Shown: one piece after another, positions 25,562-33,841 of the stretch
Numbering within the stretch: the first letter of the stretch is position 1
How the letters are laid out: every line of letters starts with the position of its first letter
DNA from: Blastococcus sp. TF02-8
GTDB taxonomy: Bacteria; Actinomycetota; Actinomycetes; Mycobacteriales; Geodermatophilaceae
DNA length: 64,000 nt
Direction: 5' to 3'
NCBI RefSeq assembly: GCF_003319175.1
Contig: NZ_QOHK01000013.1
Span: forward strand, 1 to 64,000
Translations under genes and position numbers: made by a program
The notes under the pieces: model-generated
The model's input: the letters and a program-made list of their open reading frames with translations, nothing else
The model's database searches: none
Told to the model about the DNA's origin: nothing

Positions 25562-26103
25562 GCCCGGCGGATCTGGTCCAGCGGGTTCTCGCCGCTCCCC
25601 CGCGCCTGGGCCGCACCCGACTGGTCTGCGTCGACGGGCCGGCCGGGTCGGGGAAGACGACGCTGGCCGGCCGGCTCGCAGATGCACTTCCCGGCGAGGT
25701 CACGGTCGTGCACATGGACGACCTCTACGCCGGGTGGGCGCTGACCGGCGCCGTCGCGAGGCTGTCCTCGGGTGTCCTGCGCCCGGTGTCGGAGGGGCGC
25801 CCCGGGAGCTTCCACCGCTACGACTGGTCCGCTGCCCGGTTCTCCTCCGGAGCGACACCGGTGCCCGTCCCGGCCGTGCTGGTGGTCGAGGGCTGCGCCA
25901 GTGCCTCGCGAGCGGTCGACCCCTGGGCCACCCTGCGGATCTGGGTGGAAGCACCCGCGGCTCTCCGGCTGGCCCGGGGGCTCGCGCGCGACGGCGCGGA
26001 CCTGGCGCCCGAGTGGCACCGGTGGCAGCGCCTGGAGGCCGCCCACTTCGCCGCCGACGGCACCCGCGACCGGGCCGACGTCGTCGTCGACGGCGGTGCG
26101 TGA
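25558..26103 (+). CDS. P-loop kinase-like protein (uridine kinase-like)
   Basis: 181 aa. Walker A GPAGSGKTTLAGRLA near residue 28, followed by VVHMDDLYAGW, the DD motif of uridine/pantothenate kinase-like P-loop proteins, and VLVVEGCASAS. Probably a small-molecule kinase; substrate unknown. GTG start overlaps the hydrolase stop, so the two are co-translated. Confidence 0.8.
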   Translation: MSPADLVQRVLAAPPRLGRTRLVCVDGPAGSGKTTLAGRLADALPGEVTVVHMDDLYAGWALTGAVARLSSGVLRPVSEGRPGSFHRYDWSAARFSSGATPVPVPAVLVVEGCASASRAVDPWATLRIWVEAPAALRLARGLARDGADLAPEWHRWQRLEAAHFAADGTRDRADVVVDGGA

Positions 26104-26195
26104 CTCCGCTCACGAACCGCACCCGGGGCCGTGGAGGACACACGCCGGAAACCCCCGTCGACCACCATGGGGAGGACCGCTGGCGAGGGGGACAC

Positions 26196-27317
26196 GTGAC
26201 CGACACCGTCCGGGAACAGCCGACCGAGGTGCTGCCGCTGGCCGGGTACACCGTCGCGGTGACCGCGGCCCGCCGCGCCGAGGAGCTCGGCGCGCTGCTG
26301 GACCGGCGCGGCGCCCGGGTCGTGCAGGCACCGGCGATCCGGATCGTCCCGCTCGCCGACGACGCCGAGCTGGTCGCGGCCACCCGCCGGGTGCTGGAGG
26401 CGCCGGTCGACCTGGCCGTTGCCACCACCGGGGTGGGCTTCCGCGGGTGGCTCGAGGCGGCCGAGGCGTGGGACCTCCCGCTGGTGGAGCACCTGTCGGG
26501 CGCGCGCGTCCTCGCCCGGGGCCCCAAGGCGCGCGGAGCGATCCGCGGTGGCGGGCTGGTCGACGCGTGGTCGCCGGAGTCCGAGTCCTCGGCCGAGGTG
26601 CTGGAGCACCTGCTGTCGGGTGCCGAGGGTCCGCTGGCCGGGCGGCGCATCGCCGTCCAGCTGCACGGTGACCCGCTGCCGGACCTCGTCTCGGGCCTGC
26701 GGGACGCCGGTGCCGACGTGCTGACGGTGCCGGTCTACCGCTGGGTCCTGCCCGAGGACGTCGCCCCGGTGCGCCGGCTGGTCGCCTCGGTCGTCGCCGG
26801 CGGGATCGACGCGGTGACCTTCACCAGCGCCCCTGCCGCAGCCAGCCTGCTGCAGGTCGCCGAGGAGCTCGGGCAGCGGGAGACGCTGGTCGGGGCGCTG
26901 CGGGAGCGGGTGCTGGTCGTCGCCGTCGGCCCGGTCACCGCCGGTCCGTTGGACGCCGCGGGCATCCCCTCCGCCCGGCCCGAGCGGTCCAGGCTGGGCG
27001 CGCTCGCCCGGGAGGTGGTGGCCCGCCTGCCGGAGCGCGACCCGGTCCTGCCGGTCGGCCCGCACACGCTGCAGGTGCGGGGGCACGCCGTGGTCGTGGA
27101 CGACCGGCTCGTCGAGCTGGCGCCGGGCCCGCTGGCGGTGCTGCGGGAGCTGGCCCGCCGCCCGGGGCACGTCGTCGGCCGGGCGGAGCTGGTGTCGGCG
27201 CTGCCGGGCGGCGGCGACGGGCACGCGGTCGAGATGGCGGTGACCCGCCTGCGCGCCGCGCTCGGGGCGCCGCTGGTGGAGACCGTGGTGAAGCGGGGCT
27301 ACCGGCTCAAGATCTGA
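26196..27317 (+). CDS. nnaR: NnaR-like regulator: HemD-like domain fused to winged helix
   Basis: 373 aa. Residues 10-265 match the uroporphyrinogen-III synthase fold (LAGYTVAVTAARRAEEL, VDAVTFTSAPAAASLL, VLVVAVGPVTAGPL), and residues 285-373 form an OmpR-type winged helix (LAPGPLAVLRELARRPGHVV, AVEMAVTRLRAALG, VVKRGYRLKI). This is the architecture of NnaR, a nitrate/nitrite assimilation regulator of actinobacteria (works with GlnR in Mycobacterium smegmatis). narK and narB-nirBD nearby support this. Residual synthase activity cannot be excluded. GTG start with GAGGGGG upstream. Its end overlaps a convergent GNAT gene by 11 nt. Confidence 0.85.
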   Translation: MTDTVREQPTEVLPLAGYTVAVTAARRAEELGALLDRRGARVVQAPAIRIVPLADDAELVAATRRVLEAPVDLAVATTGVGFRGWLEAAEAWDLPLVEHLSGARVLARGPKARGAIRGGGLVDAWSPESESSAEVLEHLLSGAEGPLAGRRIAVQLHGDPLPDLVSGLRDAGADVLTVPVYRWVLPEDVAPVRRLVASVVAGGIDAVTFTSAPAAASLLQVAEELGQRETLVGALRERVLVVAVGPVTAGPLDAAGIPSARPERSRLGALAREVVARLPERDPVLPVGPHTLQVRGHAVVVDDRLVELAPGPLAVLRELARRPGHVVGRAELVSALPGGGDGHAVEMAVTRLRAALGAPLVETVVKRGYRLKI

Positions 27318-27891
27318 GGTCGCGTCGCATCAGGATGCGCGGGAAGCCGTTGATGACCGAGTCGGTGTCGGCCGCCTTGACGAAGCCGGCCCGCTCGAAG
27401 AGCGCCCGGGTGCCGACGTAGGCCATCGTGAGGTCGACCTTCCGGCCCTCGTTGTCCACGGGGTAGGACTCGATGGCCGGGGCCCCGGCGGCGCGCGCGT
27501 GCTCCACCGCGCCGGCGACCAGCGAGTGGGAGATGCCCTTCTTGCGGTGCCCCGGGCGGACGCGGACGCACCACAGCGACCAGACGTCGAGGTCGTCCAC
27601 GTGCGGGATCTTCCGGTTGGTGGCGAAGGCGGTGTCCTTGCGCGGGTGCACCGCGGCCCATCCGACGACCTCGCCGTCCTCGTGGGCCAGCACCCCCGGC
27701 GGCGGGTCCTGGCCCACGAGCTCCCGCACCCGCTCACCCCGGGCAGGACCGGCCAGCGAGAGGTTCTCCTTGGACGGGATGCGGTAGCTCAGGCACCAGC
27801 AGACGTTCGACTCCGGCCGCTTGGGCCCGACCATCGTCGCGACGTCGTCGAACCGGGTCGCGGGGCGCACCTCGATCGCCATGACGGGCAT
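27307..27891 (-). CDS. GNAT-family N-acetyltransferase
   Basis: 194 aa. The acetyl-CoA loop appears as VRVRPGHRKKGISHSLVAGA, and the C-terminal ALFERAGFVKAADTDS is typical. N-terminal CWCLSYR resembles actinobacterial GNATs with a conserved Cys-Trp-Cys segment. Start ATG 27891 (GGAGG upstream) preferred over the ATG three codons later. Convergent 11-nt overlap with nnaR; copy B of the palindromic repeat lies just upstream. Confidence 0.88.
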   Translation of the reverse strand: MPVMAIEVRPATRFDDVATMVGPKRPESNVCWCLSYRIPSKENLSLAGPARGERVRELVGQDPPPGVLAHEDGEVVGWAAVHPRKDTAFATNRKIPHVDDLDVWSLWCVRVRPGHRKKGISHSLVAGAVEHARAAGAPAIESYPVDNEGRKVDLTMAYVGTRALFERAGFVKAADTDSVINGFPRILMRRDLRS

Positions 27892-27920
27892 CCTGGCAGC
27901 CTCCACCGCCCCCGTGAGGG

Positions 27921-27997
27921 TGATCAGGTCTCCTGATCGTCACGGGTCCTCCCTCACGGTCGATCGCGAGGGAGGACCCGTAACCGTGAGGGAGGAT
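27921..27997 (+). repeat. Composite palindromic extragenic repeat, copy B
   Basis: Box 1 (27921-27939) TGATCAGG...CCTGATCG with a TCT centre; box 2 (27944-27979), 36 bp with perfect arms GGGTCCTCCCTC and GAGGGAGGACCC; box 3 (27981-27997) TAACCGTGAGGGAGGAT. Lies between the end of narK and the start of the GNAT gene, both minus. Compared with copy C one stem pair has changed from A-T to C-G on both sides. Confidence 0.78.
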
Positions 27998-28004
27998 GCC
28001 GGGA

Positions 28005-29396
28005 TCAGACGCGGCCGAGCGCGCGGCCGGGGCGCAGGTAGACGAACCAGGTGACCGCGACGCAGACGACGTAGAACCCGATGAACGCCACGTACGCGGA
28101 GTCACCCGTGCCCGTCGTCATGAACGACTGCCGGAACGCCAGGTTGACCAGCACTCCCCCGAAGGCCCCGACCGCCCCCGCGATCCCGATCAGCGCCCCG
28201 GACATCCGCAGCGCCCGCCGGTCGGCCTCCCCGGGATCGCGCCCCTCGGCCACCTGCTGCAGCGCCTGCGAACGGAAGATCGCCGGGATCATCTTGTAGG
28301 TCGACCCGTTCCCGATGCCGCTGAGCACGAACAGCACCACGAAGCCGACGACGAACAGCGGCAGCGATGCCACCTGGCTCGCCGTCCACACCACCGCGGC
28401 GCCCGCCGCCATGGCCACGAACGTGAGGCAGGTGATGAGCGCGCCGCCGAACCGGTCGGCCAGCGAGCCGCCGAACGGCCGGATCAGCGATCCCAGGAGC
28501 GGTCCCAGCCAGGTCAGCGAGGCGGCCGCCAGGGGCGTCGCGAAGGAGTCGGCGAACTGGTTCTGCAGCACCTGACCGAACGCGAACCCGAATCCGATGA
28601 ACGAGCCGAAGGTGCCGATGTAGAGGAACGCCATGAACCAGGTGTGCGGCTCGCGGGTGGCCTCGCGCAGGGCCCGCGGCTGGTTGCGCACCATGGTCAG
28701 GTTGTCCATGAGCAGGGCGGCTCCGACCGCTGCGACGACGATCAGCGGGAGGTAGATCCACAGGATCAACCGCGGGTGGTCGGCACCGGCGGTGGCCAGC
28801 ACGAGCAGGCCGACGAGCTGGACGACGGGGACGCCGAGGTTGCCGCCGCCGGCGTTGAGGCCGAGCGCCCAGCCCTTGAGCCGGTCGGGGTAGAACGCGT
28901 TGATGTTGGCCATCGAGCTGGCGAAGTTGCCGCCGCCGACCCCGGCGAGGCAGGCGACGACGAGCAGCGTGCCGTAGTCGACGCCGGGCTCCAGCACGAT
29001 CGCCGTCGCGGCGGCGGGGACGAGCAGGAGCGCCGCGCTGACGATGGTCCAGTTCCGCCCGCCGAACCGGGCGACGGCGAAGGTGTACGGCAGCCGCACG
29101 AAGGCGCCGAGCGCCGTGGGAAGCGCGGTGAGCAGGAACTTGCCGGCCGGGTCGATGCCGAACACCGGCTCGGGCAGGAAGAGCACGAGCACCGACCACA
29201 GGCTCCAGATGGAGAAGCCCACGTGCTCGGAGAAGACGGAGAAGAAGAGGTTGCGGCGGGCGACCCGCTTGCCCGACGTCTCCCAGAACTCGGGATCCTC
29301 GGGACGCCAGTCGTCGATCCACCGGCCCGCTCGCTCCGGTGGGACGGACGGGGCCGAGGGTGGCGAGGCGGACGGCGAGCGGGTGGGAGCAGCCAT
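28005..29396 (-). CDS. narK: NarK-type nitrate/nitrite transporter (MFS)
   Basis: 463 aa, about 12 membrane helices. N-terminal WIDDWRPEDPEFW and RRNLFFSVFSEHVGFSIWSLW are typical of NarK proteins; nitrate signature-like segments are GGGNFASSMANINAFYP and GIGNGSTYKMIPAIF. Imports nitrate and/or exports nitrite across the inner membrane. ATG 29396 is preferred over GTG 29468 because the stretch between them is a regulatory motif shared with narB at the same spacing. No ribosome-binding site is evident. Confidence 0.93.
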   Translation of the reverse strand: MAAPTRSPSASPPSAPSVPPERAGRWIDDWRPEDPEFWETSGKRVARRNLFFSVFSEHVGFSIWSLWSVLVLFLPEPVFGIDPAGKFLLTALPTALGAFVRLPYTFAVARFGGRNWTIVSAALLLVPAAATAIVLEPGVDYGTLLVVACLAGVGGGNFASSMANINAFYPDRLKGWALGLNAGGGNLGVPVVQLVGLLVLATAGADHPRLILWIYLPLIVVAAVGAALLMDNLTMVRNQPRALREATREPHTWFMAFLYIGTFGSFIGFGFAFGQVLQNQFADSFATPLAAASLTWLGPLLGSLIRPFGGSLADRFGGALITCLTFVAMAAGAAVVWTASQVASLPLFVVGFVVLFVLSGIGNGSTYKMIPAIFRSQALQQVAEGRDPGEADRRALRMSGALIGIAGAVGAFGGVLVNLAFRQSFMTTGTGDSAYVAFIGFYVVCVAVTWFVYLRPGRALGRV

Positions 29397-29419
29397 GCCG
29401 ACGACGGTGGCGGCCCAGG

Positions 29420-29468
29420 GTTTCCCCGGCGTCGCCCCCCGGGTGAACTCCTGTTCCGTTTCGCTCAC
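29420..29468 (-). promoter_or_regulatory. Nitrate-regulon box upstream of narK
   Basis: 49-bp block on the minus strand beginning GTGAG and ending GGGGAAAC, with GGAAC after a six-base gap and a TTCAC unit six bases later. The narB copy aligns without gaps and both end exactly 23 nt before the start codon. Pentamers at 11-bp pitch resemble GlnR sites (GTnAC-n6-GnAAC). Binding factor (GlnR, NnaR or both) is inferred. Confidence 0.6.
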
Positions 29469-29543
29469 TCCGCGTGCCCCGCTGTGGTGAGGCCCGTCGC
29501 CACCGGCGTGCACCGGGACGGCCCGACCGGCGAGGATCAGCGC

Positions 29544-30359
29544 GTGAGTGCCGTGGAGGACCCCGCCGAGCAGGCCGCCGACGAGACGCCGTCACCCGGT
29601 CGCGACCTCATCGAGGCCGGCAGCCCGGTCGCCGGGTCGATGAGCGCCGCCGCCGCGACCGTGGTGTTCGAGCCGACGACGGCGCGGGTGCAGGTCGATG
29701 GACGGTTCGCCGCCGTCCTGCGCACGGCGGCCGGTGACGCCGCAGGGCTGACCGGCCGGGAGCGCGTGCGCGCCGGCGCCGTCCTGGCCTTCGCCGTCGA
29801 GTACGCGGCCACGGTCCACCGCAACGGCCGGGCGGTCCGCACCGACCGGTTCTTCACCCCGCGCCCGGGCAGTCGGCCGGTGGCAGAGGAGCTGGCCGAG
29901 GCGGTCGTGGCCGCGGCCCGCCGGACGACCGACGAGCGCCGGGTGCGCCATCTGGGCTACCTGCTCGCCGAGGTCGCCGTCTCCGCCGACATCGACGTCG
30001 AGCTGGTGTCCCGCGCCCTGCGGTCGGCCGAGGTCCTCACCTGGCGTCAGCTGGCCCTGCTGGCCGCCGTCGGACGGCGGGACCGCGTGCCGCTGCCCAT
30101 GACACCGCTGGAGGACGATCCGCGTGCCTGGACCGCCTGGGGCGCGCGCGAGGACCTCGTCGACCTGCAGCGTGCCGGCCTGCTCGATCCGCCGCCGGCG
30201 CAGCCGCGTCCCGGTGGTGCCGCACTCCCCCGCCTCCGGGCGGCCGATCTGCGCCTGACCCGTCGCGGTGTCCTGGTCCACCGGCTCCTGGTGCTGGAGG
30301 TCCTGCGCGACGAGGCGGTCATCGCGGCCCTGGCCGATCTGGGCCTGCCCCGCTCCTAG
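29544..30359 (+). CDS. Protein of unknown function
   Basis: 271 aa soluble protein, no recognised motif. Acidic N-terminus, then VVFEPTTARVQVDGRFAAVLRTAAGD and a largely helical, Ala/Arg-rich remainder (VRHLGYLLAEVAVSADIDVELVSRAL in two stretches). GTG start with GAGGA nine bases upstream. Divergent from narK across a 147-bp gap; its 3' end overlaps the convergent methyltransferase gene by four bases. Coding is supported by length and codon pattern. Confidence 0.7.
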   Translation: MSAVEDPAEQAADETPSPGRDLIEAGSPVAGSMSAAAATVVFEPTTARVQVDGRFAAVLRTAAGDAAGLTGRERVRAGAVLAFAVEYAATVHRNGRAVRTDRFFTPRPGSRPVAEELAEAVVAAARRTTDERRVRHLGYLLAEVAVSADIDVELVSRALRSAEVLTWRQLALLAAVGRRDRVPLPMTPLEDDPRAWTAWGAREDLVDLQRAGLLDPPPAQPRPGGAALPRLRAADLRLTRRGVLVHRLLVLEVLRDEAVIAALADLGLPRS

Positions 30360-30994
30360 CCCACCCGGCGGGCGACCAGCACCGTGTCGGGCGTGGTGTT
30401 GCCGGTGCGCTCCGCGGCCTGCGGGTCGCGGTCGCGGGTCTCGGTGAGGACGGACTCCCACTCGGCCGGGTCGAGCACCGCGGCCACCTCCTCGGCGGTG
30501 TACATCGCCTCCGGGTCGTGCCGGTGCGAGGGTTGCTCACCGGAGGGCTCGTGGTCGTGGGCGGTACCGCCCTCCATCAGGTGGCCCACGACCAGGAGCG
30601 TCCCGCCGGGCGCCACCGCCGCGGCCAGCCGCTCGAACAGCTCGGCCCGGGAGGCGCCGCGGGCGTGCAGGTAGTGCGCGGTCACCAGGTCGTAGCGGGT
30701 GGGCGGCGTCCACACGTCCAGGTCCGCCTGGACCCAGTCCACGTCGAGACCCTGTGCGCGCCCCTGTGCGGCAGCCCGCTCCAGAGCCACGGTGGAGAAG
30801 TCGACGCCGGTCACCCGCCACCCCCGCTCGGCGAGCCAGAGCGCATCGGCGCCCTCGCCGCAGCCGGCGTCGAGCGCGGTACCGGGCGTCAGATCCGTCG
30901 CCTCGACGACGAGCTGCCGGTTCGGCCGTCCGCTCCACACCGATGGCGCGGACCGGTACAGCTCCTCGTAGGACTCCCGGTCGGTCGCCCTCAT
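30356..30994 (-). CDS. SAM-dependent methyltransferase (class I)
   Basis: 212 aa. SAM-binding motif ALDAGCGEGADALWLAERGW near residue 40, acidic VTGVDFS, and VAPGGTLLVVGHL motif. The N-terminal SYEELYRSAPSVWSGRPN is typical of a subgroup found beside thioredoxin reductase-like flavoproteins, as here. ATG overlaps the flavoprotein stop (ATGA), so the two form an operon. Confidence 0.88.
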   Translation of the reverse strand: MRATDRESYEELYRSAPSVWSGRPNRQLVVEATDLTPGTALDAGCGEGADALWLAERGWRVTGVDFSTVALERAAAQGRAQGLDVDWVQADLDVWTPPTRYDLVTAHYLHARGASRAELFERLAAAVAPGGTLLVVGHLMEGGTAHDHEPSGEQPSHRHDPEAMYTAEEVAAVLDPAEWESVLTETRDRDPQAAERTGNTTPDTVLVARRVG

Positions 30995-31938
30995 GCCGCC
31001 ACGCTCCGCTTCTGGGCCACCGCGGCCCGGGTGTCCTCGCTGATCAGGTCCGCATTGATCATCGCCCCTGCGCGCAGTCCCTGGGCGGCCGCCACGACGA
31101 CCTGCGCGCTCAGGTCGCCCGCGTTGCCGGCCACCCAGACGCCCGGGACGTCGGTGCGCCCGGTGGGGTCGGCCGGCAGGTAGGTGCCCATCACCGCCCC
31201 GTGCATCTCCTGCGGGACCGGCTCCGCCCCGAGTGCCCCGAGCAGGCCTGCGTTCGCCGTGAACCGGGGGCTCACGACGACGGCGTCCCGGGCGATGAGC
31301 TCACCGGTGGCCAGGCGGACGTCGGCGCCGCCCTCCAGACCGGCCACCTCGTCGCGCACGATCCGCACCCCGCGGGCCTCGAGCTGCTCGAGTTCCTCGG
31401 CGTTCGGCTCGGTGCCGGTGTGCACGAAGAGGACCACGTCGGCGGTCCACTGGCGCCACAGCAGGGAGGCGTAGGCGCCGACCACCCCGGTGCTGACGAT
31501 GCCGACGGCCCGGTCGCGGACCTCCCATCCGTGGCAGTAGGGGCAGTGCAGCACCGTGCTCCCCCACCGCTCGGCGACGCCGGGCAGCTCCGGCAGCTCG
31601 TCGGTGAGCCCGGTCGCCAGCAGCAGCCTCCGCGCGCGCACGGACGCCCCGCCGTCCAGCTCGACCCGGAAGCCGTCGTCCTGGCCCACTACGGCGGCCA
31701 CCCGGCCGTCGACCACGGTGGCGCCGTAGCTCTCCGCCTCCGCCCGCCCGATCGCGTACAGCTGGGACGGCGGGGCGCCCTCCCGGCCCAGGTAGTTGTG
31801 CACGTGACCGGCCGGTGCGTTGCGCGGCTGCCCCGCATCCACCACCAGCACCCTGCGCCGGGCACGGGCCAGGGTGAGCGCTCCGCTCAGCCCCGCCGCG
31901 CCGCCTCCGATGACCACCACGTCGTACCGCTCGTCCAT
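30991..31938 (-). CDS. Thioredoxin reductase-like FAD/NAD(P) oxidoreductase
   Basis: 315 aa. N-terminal FAD site VVVIGGGAAGLSGALTLAR, redox-active CPYCHGWE near residue 140 (CxxC as CPYC instead of the CATC of TrxB), and C-terminal GVWVAGNAGDLSAQVVVAAAQG. Probably reduces a thioredoxin-like or small-molecule disulphide. Start ATG 31938, AAGGAGGAG upstream. Divergent from a broken XRE-cupin regulator; GGCAA/TTGCC repeats lie between. Confidence 0.88.
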   Translation of the reverse strand: MDERYDVVVIGGGAAGLSGALTLARARRRVLVVDAGQPRNAPAGHVHNYLGREGAPPSQLYAIGRAEAESYGATVVDGRVAAVVGQDDGFRVELDGGASVRARRLLLATGLTDELPELPGVAERWGSTVLHCPYCHGWEVRDRAVGIVSTGVVGAYASLLWRQWTADVVLFVHTGTEPNAEELEQLEARGVRIVRDEVAGLEGGADVRLATGELIARDAVVVSPRFTANAGLLGALGAEPVPQEMHGAVMGTYLPADPTGRTDVPGVWVAGNAGDLSAQVVVAAAQGLRAGAMINADLISEDTRAAVAQKRSVAA

Positions 31939-31969
31939 GCCCACCACTCTCCGCAAGGAGGAGGCCTCT

Positions 31970-31995
31970 GGCAATTTCCGTTGCCGAAGTGGCAA
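31970..31995. promoter_or_regulatory. GGCAA/TTGCC repeat cluster, likely operator
   Basis: GGCAA (31970-31974), TTGCC (31981-31985) and GGCAA (31991-31995) form two overlapping dyads with 6- and 5-base centres. The cluster lies in the 66-bp gap between the flavoprotein gene and the XRE-cupin gene, ten bases before the latter's GTG. It is the obvious binding site for that XRE regulator. Confidence 0.5.
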
Positions 31996-32004
31996 ACTGC
32001 TGGC

Positions 32005-32586
32005 GTGACCGACGACGACGTCCTGCAGAACGTGGGCCCACGGCTGCGGGCGCTGCGCACTGAGCGCGGGGCGACCCTCACCGACGTCGCCGGGACCACC
32101 GGCATCTCGGTCAGCACCCTGTCCCGGCTGGAGTCCGGCGGGCGCCGGCCCACCCTCGAGCTGCTGCTGCCCCTGGCCCGCAGCTACGGCGTCGCGATCG
32201 ACGACCTGGTGGACACCCCGGCACCGGCCGACCCTCGGGTGCACGGGCGGCCGATCGAGCGCGACGACGGCATGACGATGGTGCCGCTGACCCGGCAGGC
32301 CGGTGGGCTGCAGTCCAACAAGATGATCCTCCCGCCCCGCTGGCGCGTGGGCGACACCGACTAGAAGACGCACGAGGGCTACGAGTGGCTCTACGTGCTC
32401 TCCGGCCGCATCCGGCTGCTGCTGGGCGCGCGGGACTTCGTGCTGGAGACGGGCGAGGTCGTGGAGTTCGACACCCGGGTGCCGCACACCTTCTCCAACC
32501 CCTTCCCCGAGCCGGCCGAAGGCCTGGTGCTGTTCGGACCGCAGGGCGAGCGCATGCACGTGCGCGCCCGCCCGCAGGGCCGCTGA
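32005..32586 (+). pseudogene. XRE-cupin transcriptional regulator interrupted by an in-frame TAG
   Basis: Intact length would be 193 aa: helix-turn-helix (residues 10-70, TLTDVAGTTGISVSTLSRLESG) followed by a cupin domain. TAG at 32362-32364 stops the frame after 119 residues (..WRVGDTD). The same frame continues without any shift as KTHEGYEWLYVLSGRIRLLL and a full cupin ending RVPHTFSNPF. Homologues often have Gln or Pro-Gln here, so a CAG-to-TAG change is likely. The truncated protein would keep its DNA-binding domain but lack most of its sensor. Recent mutation, sequencing error or read-through remain possible. Confidence 0.75.
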
Positions 32587-32587
32587 C

Positions 32588-32992
32588 GTGGTCGGCCGGA
32601 GTGGCGCGCCGGCCCTCGCGGGGCTGCTCGCCCTGACCGGTTGCGCGGACGGTGGGGCGGCCTGCACGGCGGTCGGCTGGAACAACGCGGTCGTGGTGGA
32701 GTTCGCCGAGGGCTGGCGTGCGGTCGAGGGAGGCGTCACGGTCGAGTGCGACCCCGCCTGCTACACCGACGTGCTCGTGGACCCCGAGGCGGCGACGGTC
32801 GACCCGGCCGACGGCGAATCGGCGACCGGGCTGCTCGGCATGTCCACCCCGGGATCGATCGTCGTGCGCGTCATCGGCGCCGACGGGGCGCGCCTGACCG
32901 AGGTCGACGCCGACCTCGACTGGCGCCGGGTCGGAGGCACCGAGGAGTGCGGCGGGCCGCACGAGGCGACCGTCGTCGTCCCCGCGCCCTGA
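32588..32992 (+). CDS. Putative lipoprotein
   Basis: 134 aa. N-terminal signal with lipobox-like LALTGCADGG, so Cys near residue 19 would be lipid-modified and the protein anchored outside the membrane. Two Cys in VECDPACY and one in EECGG could form a disulphide. No known domain. GTG start directly after the broken regulator gene. Confidence 0.65.
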   Translation: MVGRSGAPALAGLLALTGCADGGAACTAVGWNNAVVVEFAEGWRAVEGGVTVECDPACYTDVLVDPEAATVDPADGESATGLLGMSTPGSIVVRVIGADGARLTEVDADLDWRRVGGTEECGGPHEATVVVPAP

Positions 32993-32996
32993 GGGG

Positions 32997-33791
32997 TCAG
33001 GCCGAGCGGGCGTAGGCCGCCGGCGTCGTCGCGAGCATCCGGCGGAAGTGCCGCGTCAGGTGCGCCTGGTCGTAGAAGCCGGCGGCCGTCGCCACCTCCG
33101 CGGCCGGCACCCCGTCGAGGAGCAGCCGCCGGGCCAGGTCGATCCGCCGGCCGGTCAGGTAGCGGTGCGGCGACACGCCGTGCCGCCGCGTGAAGGCCCG
33201 GACCAGGTGCGTCGGCGACACCCTGAACCGCGCGGCGGCCACCGCCAGGTCCACACCGTCCACCACGCAGGCGTCGAGCAGCTCGCGCAGCGCGTCGGCC
33301 ACGCGGGCGTTCCGCACCGGCGCCGCCGGGACGACGGTCGAGTCCAGGTGCTGCACCAGCCGCTCGACCACGATGGCCAGCCGGCTCTGCGCCTCCAGGG
33401 CCTCCGCCCGGGGCGTCAGTGCGCCGTGCAGCCGCGACACGCGGTCGCGCAGCTCGCGGTCGGCGAACTCCGGCCGGTCGACCGCGTGGCCGACCCGATC
33501 GGCGCCCAGCACCGCGGGCTCCAGGTACAGGACGCGTTTGCGGAACCCGCCGGGGAACTGCGACCGGCCGTCGTGCGGCACGCCGGGAGGGAGCAGGGTG
33601 ACCACGTCCCGCGAGGCGCCGTGCGCGTGCCGGTCCAGGTCGTAGCGGACCGCGCCGTCGTCGACGAGCAGCAGGGTCCACCCGTCGTGGGTGTGCGAGG
33701 GGTAGGCGTGGTCGGTGAACCGGGCGTGCAGCACCTCGGTCAGCCCAGGCACCCGAGGGCGCCAGGCCACCACCTCGGCCGGGCCGGTCAC
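32997..33791 (-). CDS. AraC-family transcriptional regulator
   Basis: 264 aa. N-terminal cupin-like sensing part (HARFTDHAYPSHTHDGWTLLLV, VTLLPPGVPHDGR) and C-terminal double helix-turn-helix (FRVSPTHLVRAFTRRHGVSPHRYL, AAEVATAAGFYDQAHLTRHF). Start GTG 33791; a TTG six codons upstream is an alternative. Divergent from the DUF2000 gene across 50 bp, its likely target. Confidence 0.88.
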   Translation of the reverse strand: MTGPAEVVAWRPRVPGLTEVLHARFTDHAYPSHTHDGWTLLLVDDGAVRYDLDRHAHGASRDVVTLLPPGVPHDGRSQFPGGFRKRVLYLEPAVLGADRVGHAVDRPEFADRELRDRVSRLHGALTPRAEALEAQSRLAIVVERLVQHLDSTVVPAAPVRNARVADALRELLDACVVDGVDLAVAAARFRVSPTHLVRAFTRRHGVSPHRYLTGRRIDLARRLLLDGVPAAEVATAAGFYDQAHLTRHFRRMLATTPAAYARSA

Positions 33792-33841
33792 GTCAGGAAC
33801 GTACAAGACCGGCGCGCCCCGCGACCGGGACGCTGACCGCC

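Noticed and set aside
29397-29468. GTG at 29468 as the narK start (487 aa)
   Set aside because: The extra codons coincide with the regulatory block shared with narB; in narB the aligned position gives an immediate stop, so the block is not coding.
31040-31070. TGATCAGGT and TGATCATC sequences that resemble repeat box 1
   Set aside because: They lie inside the flavoprotein coding sequence (INADLISED region), lack box 2, and are chance.
32362-32364. TAG as pyrrolysine
   Set aside because: No pyl genes in view, and this is not a known Pyl family.
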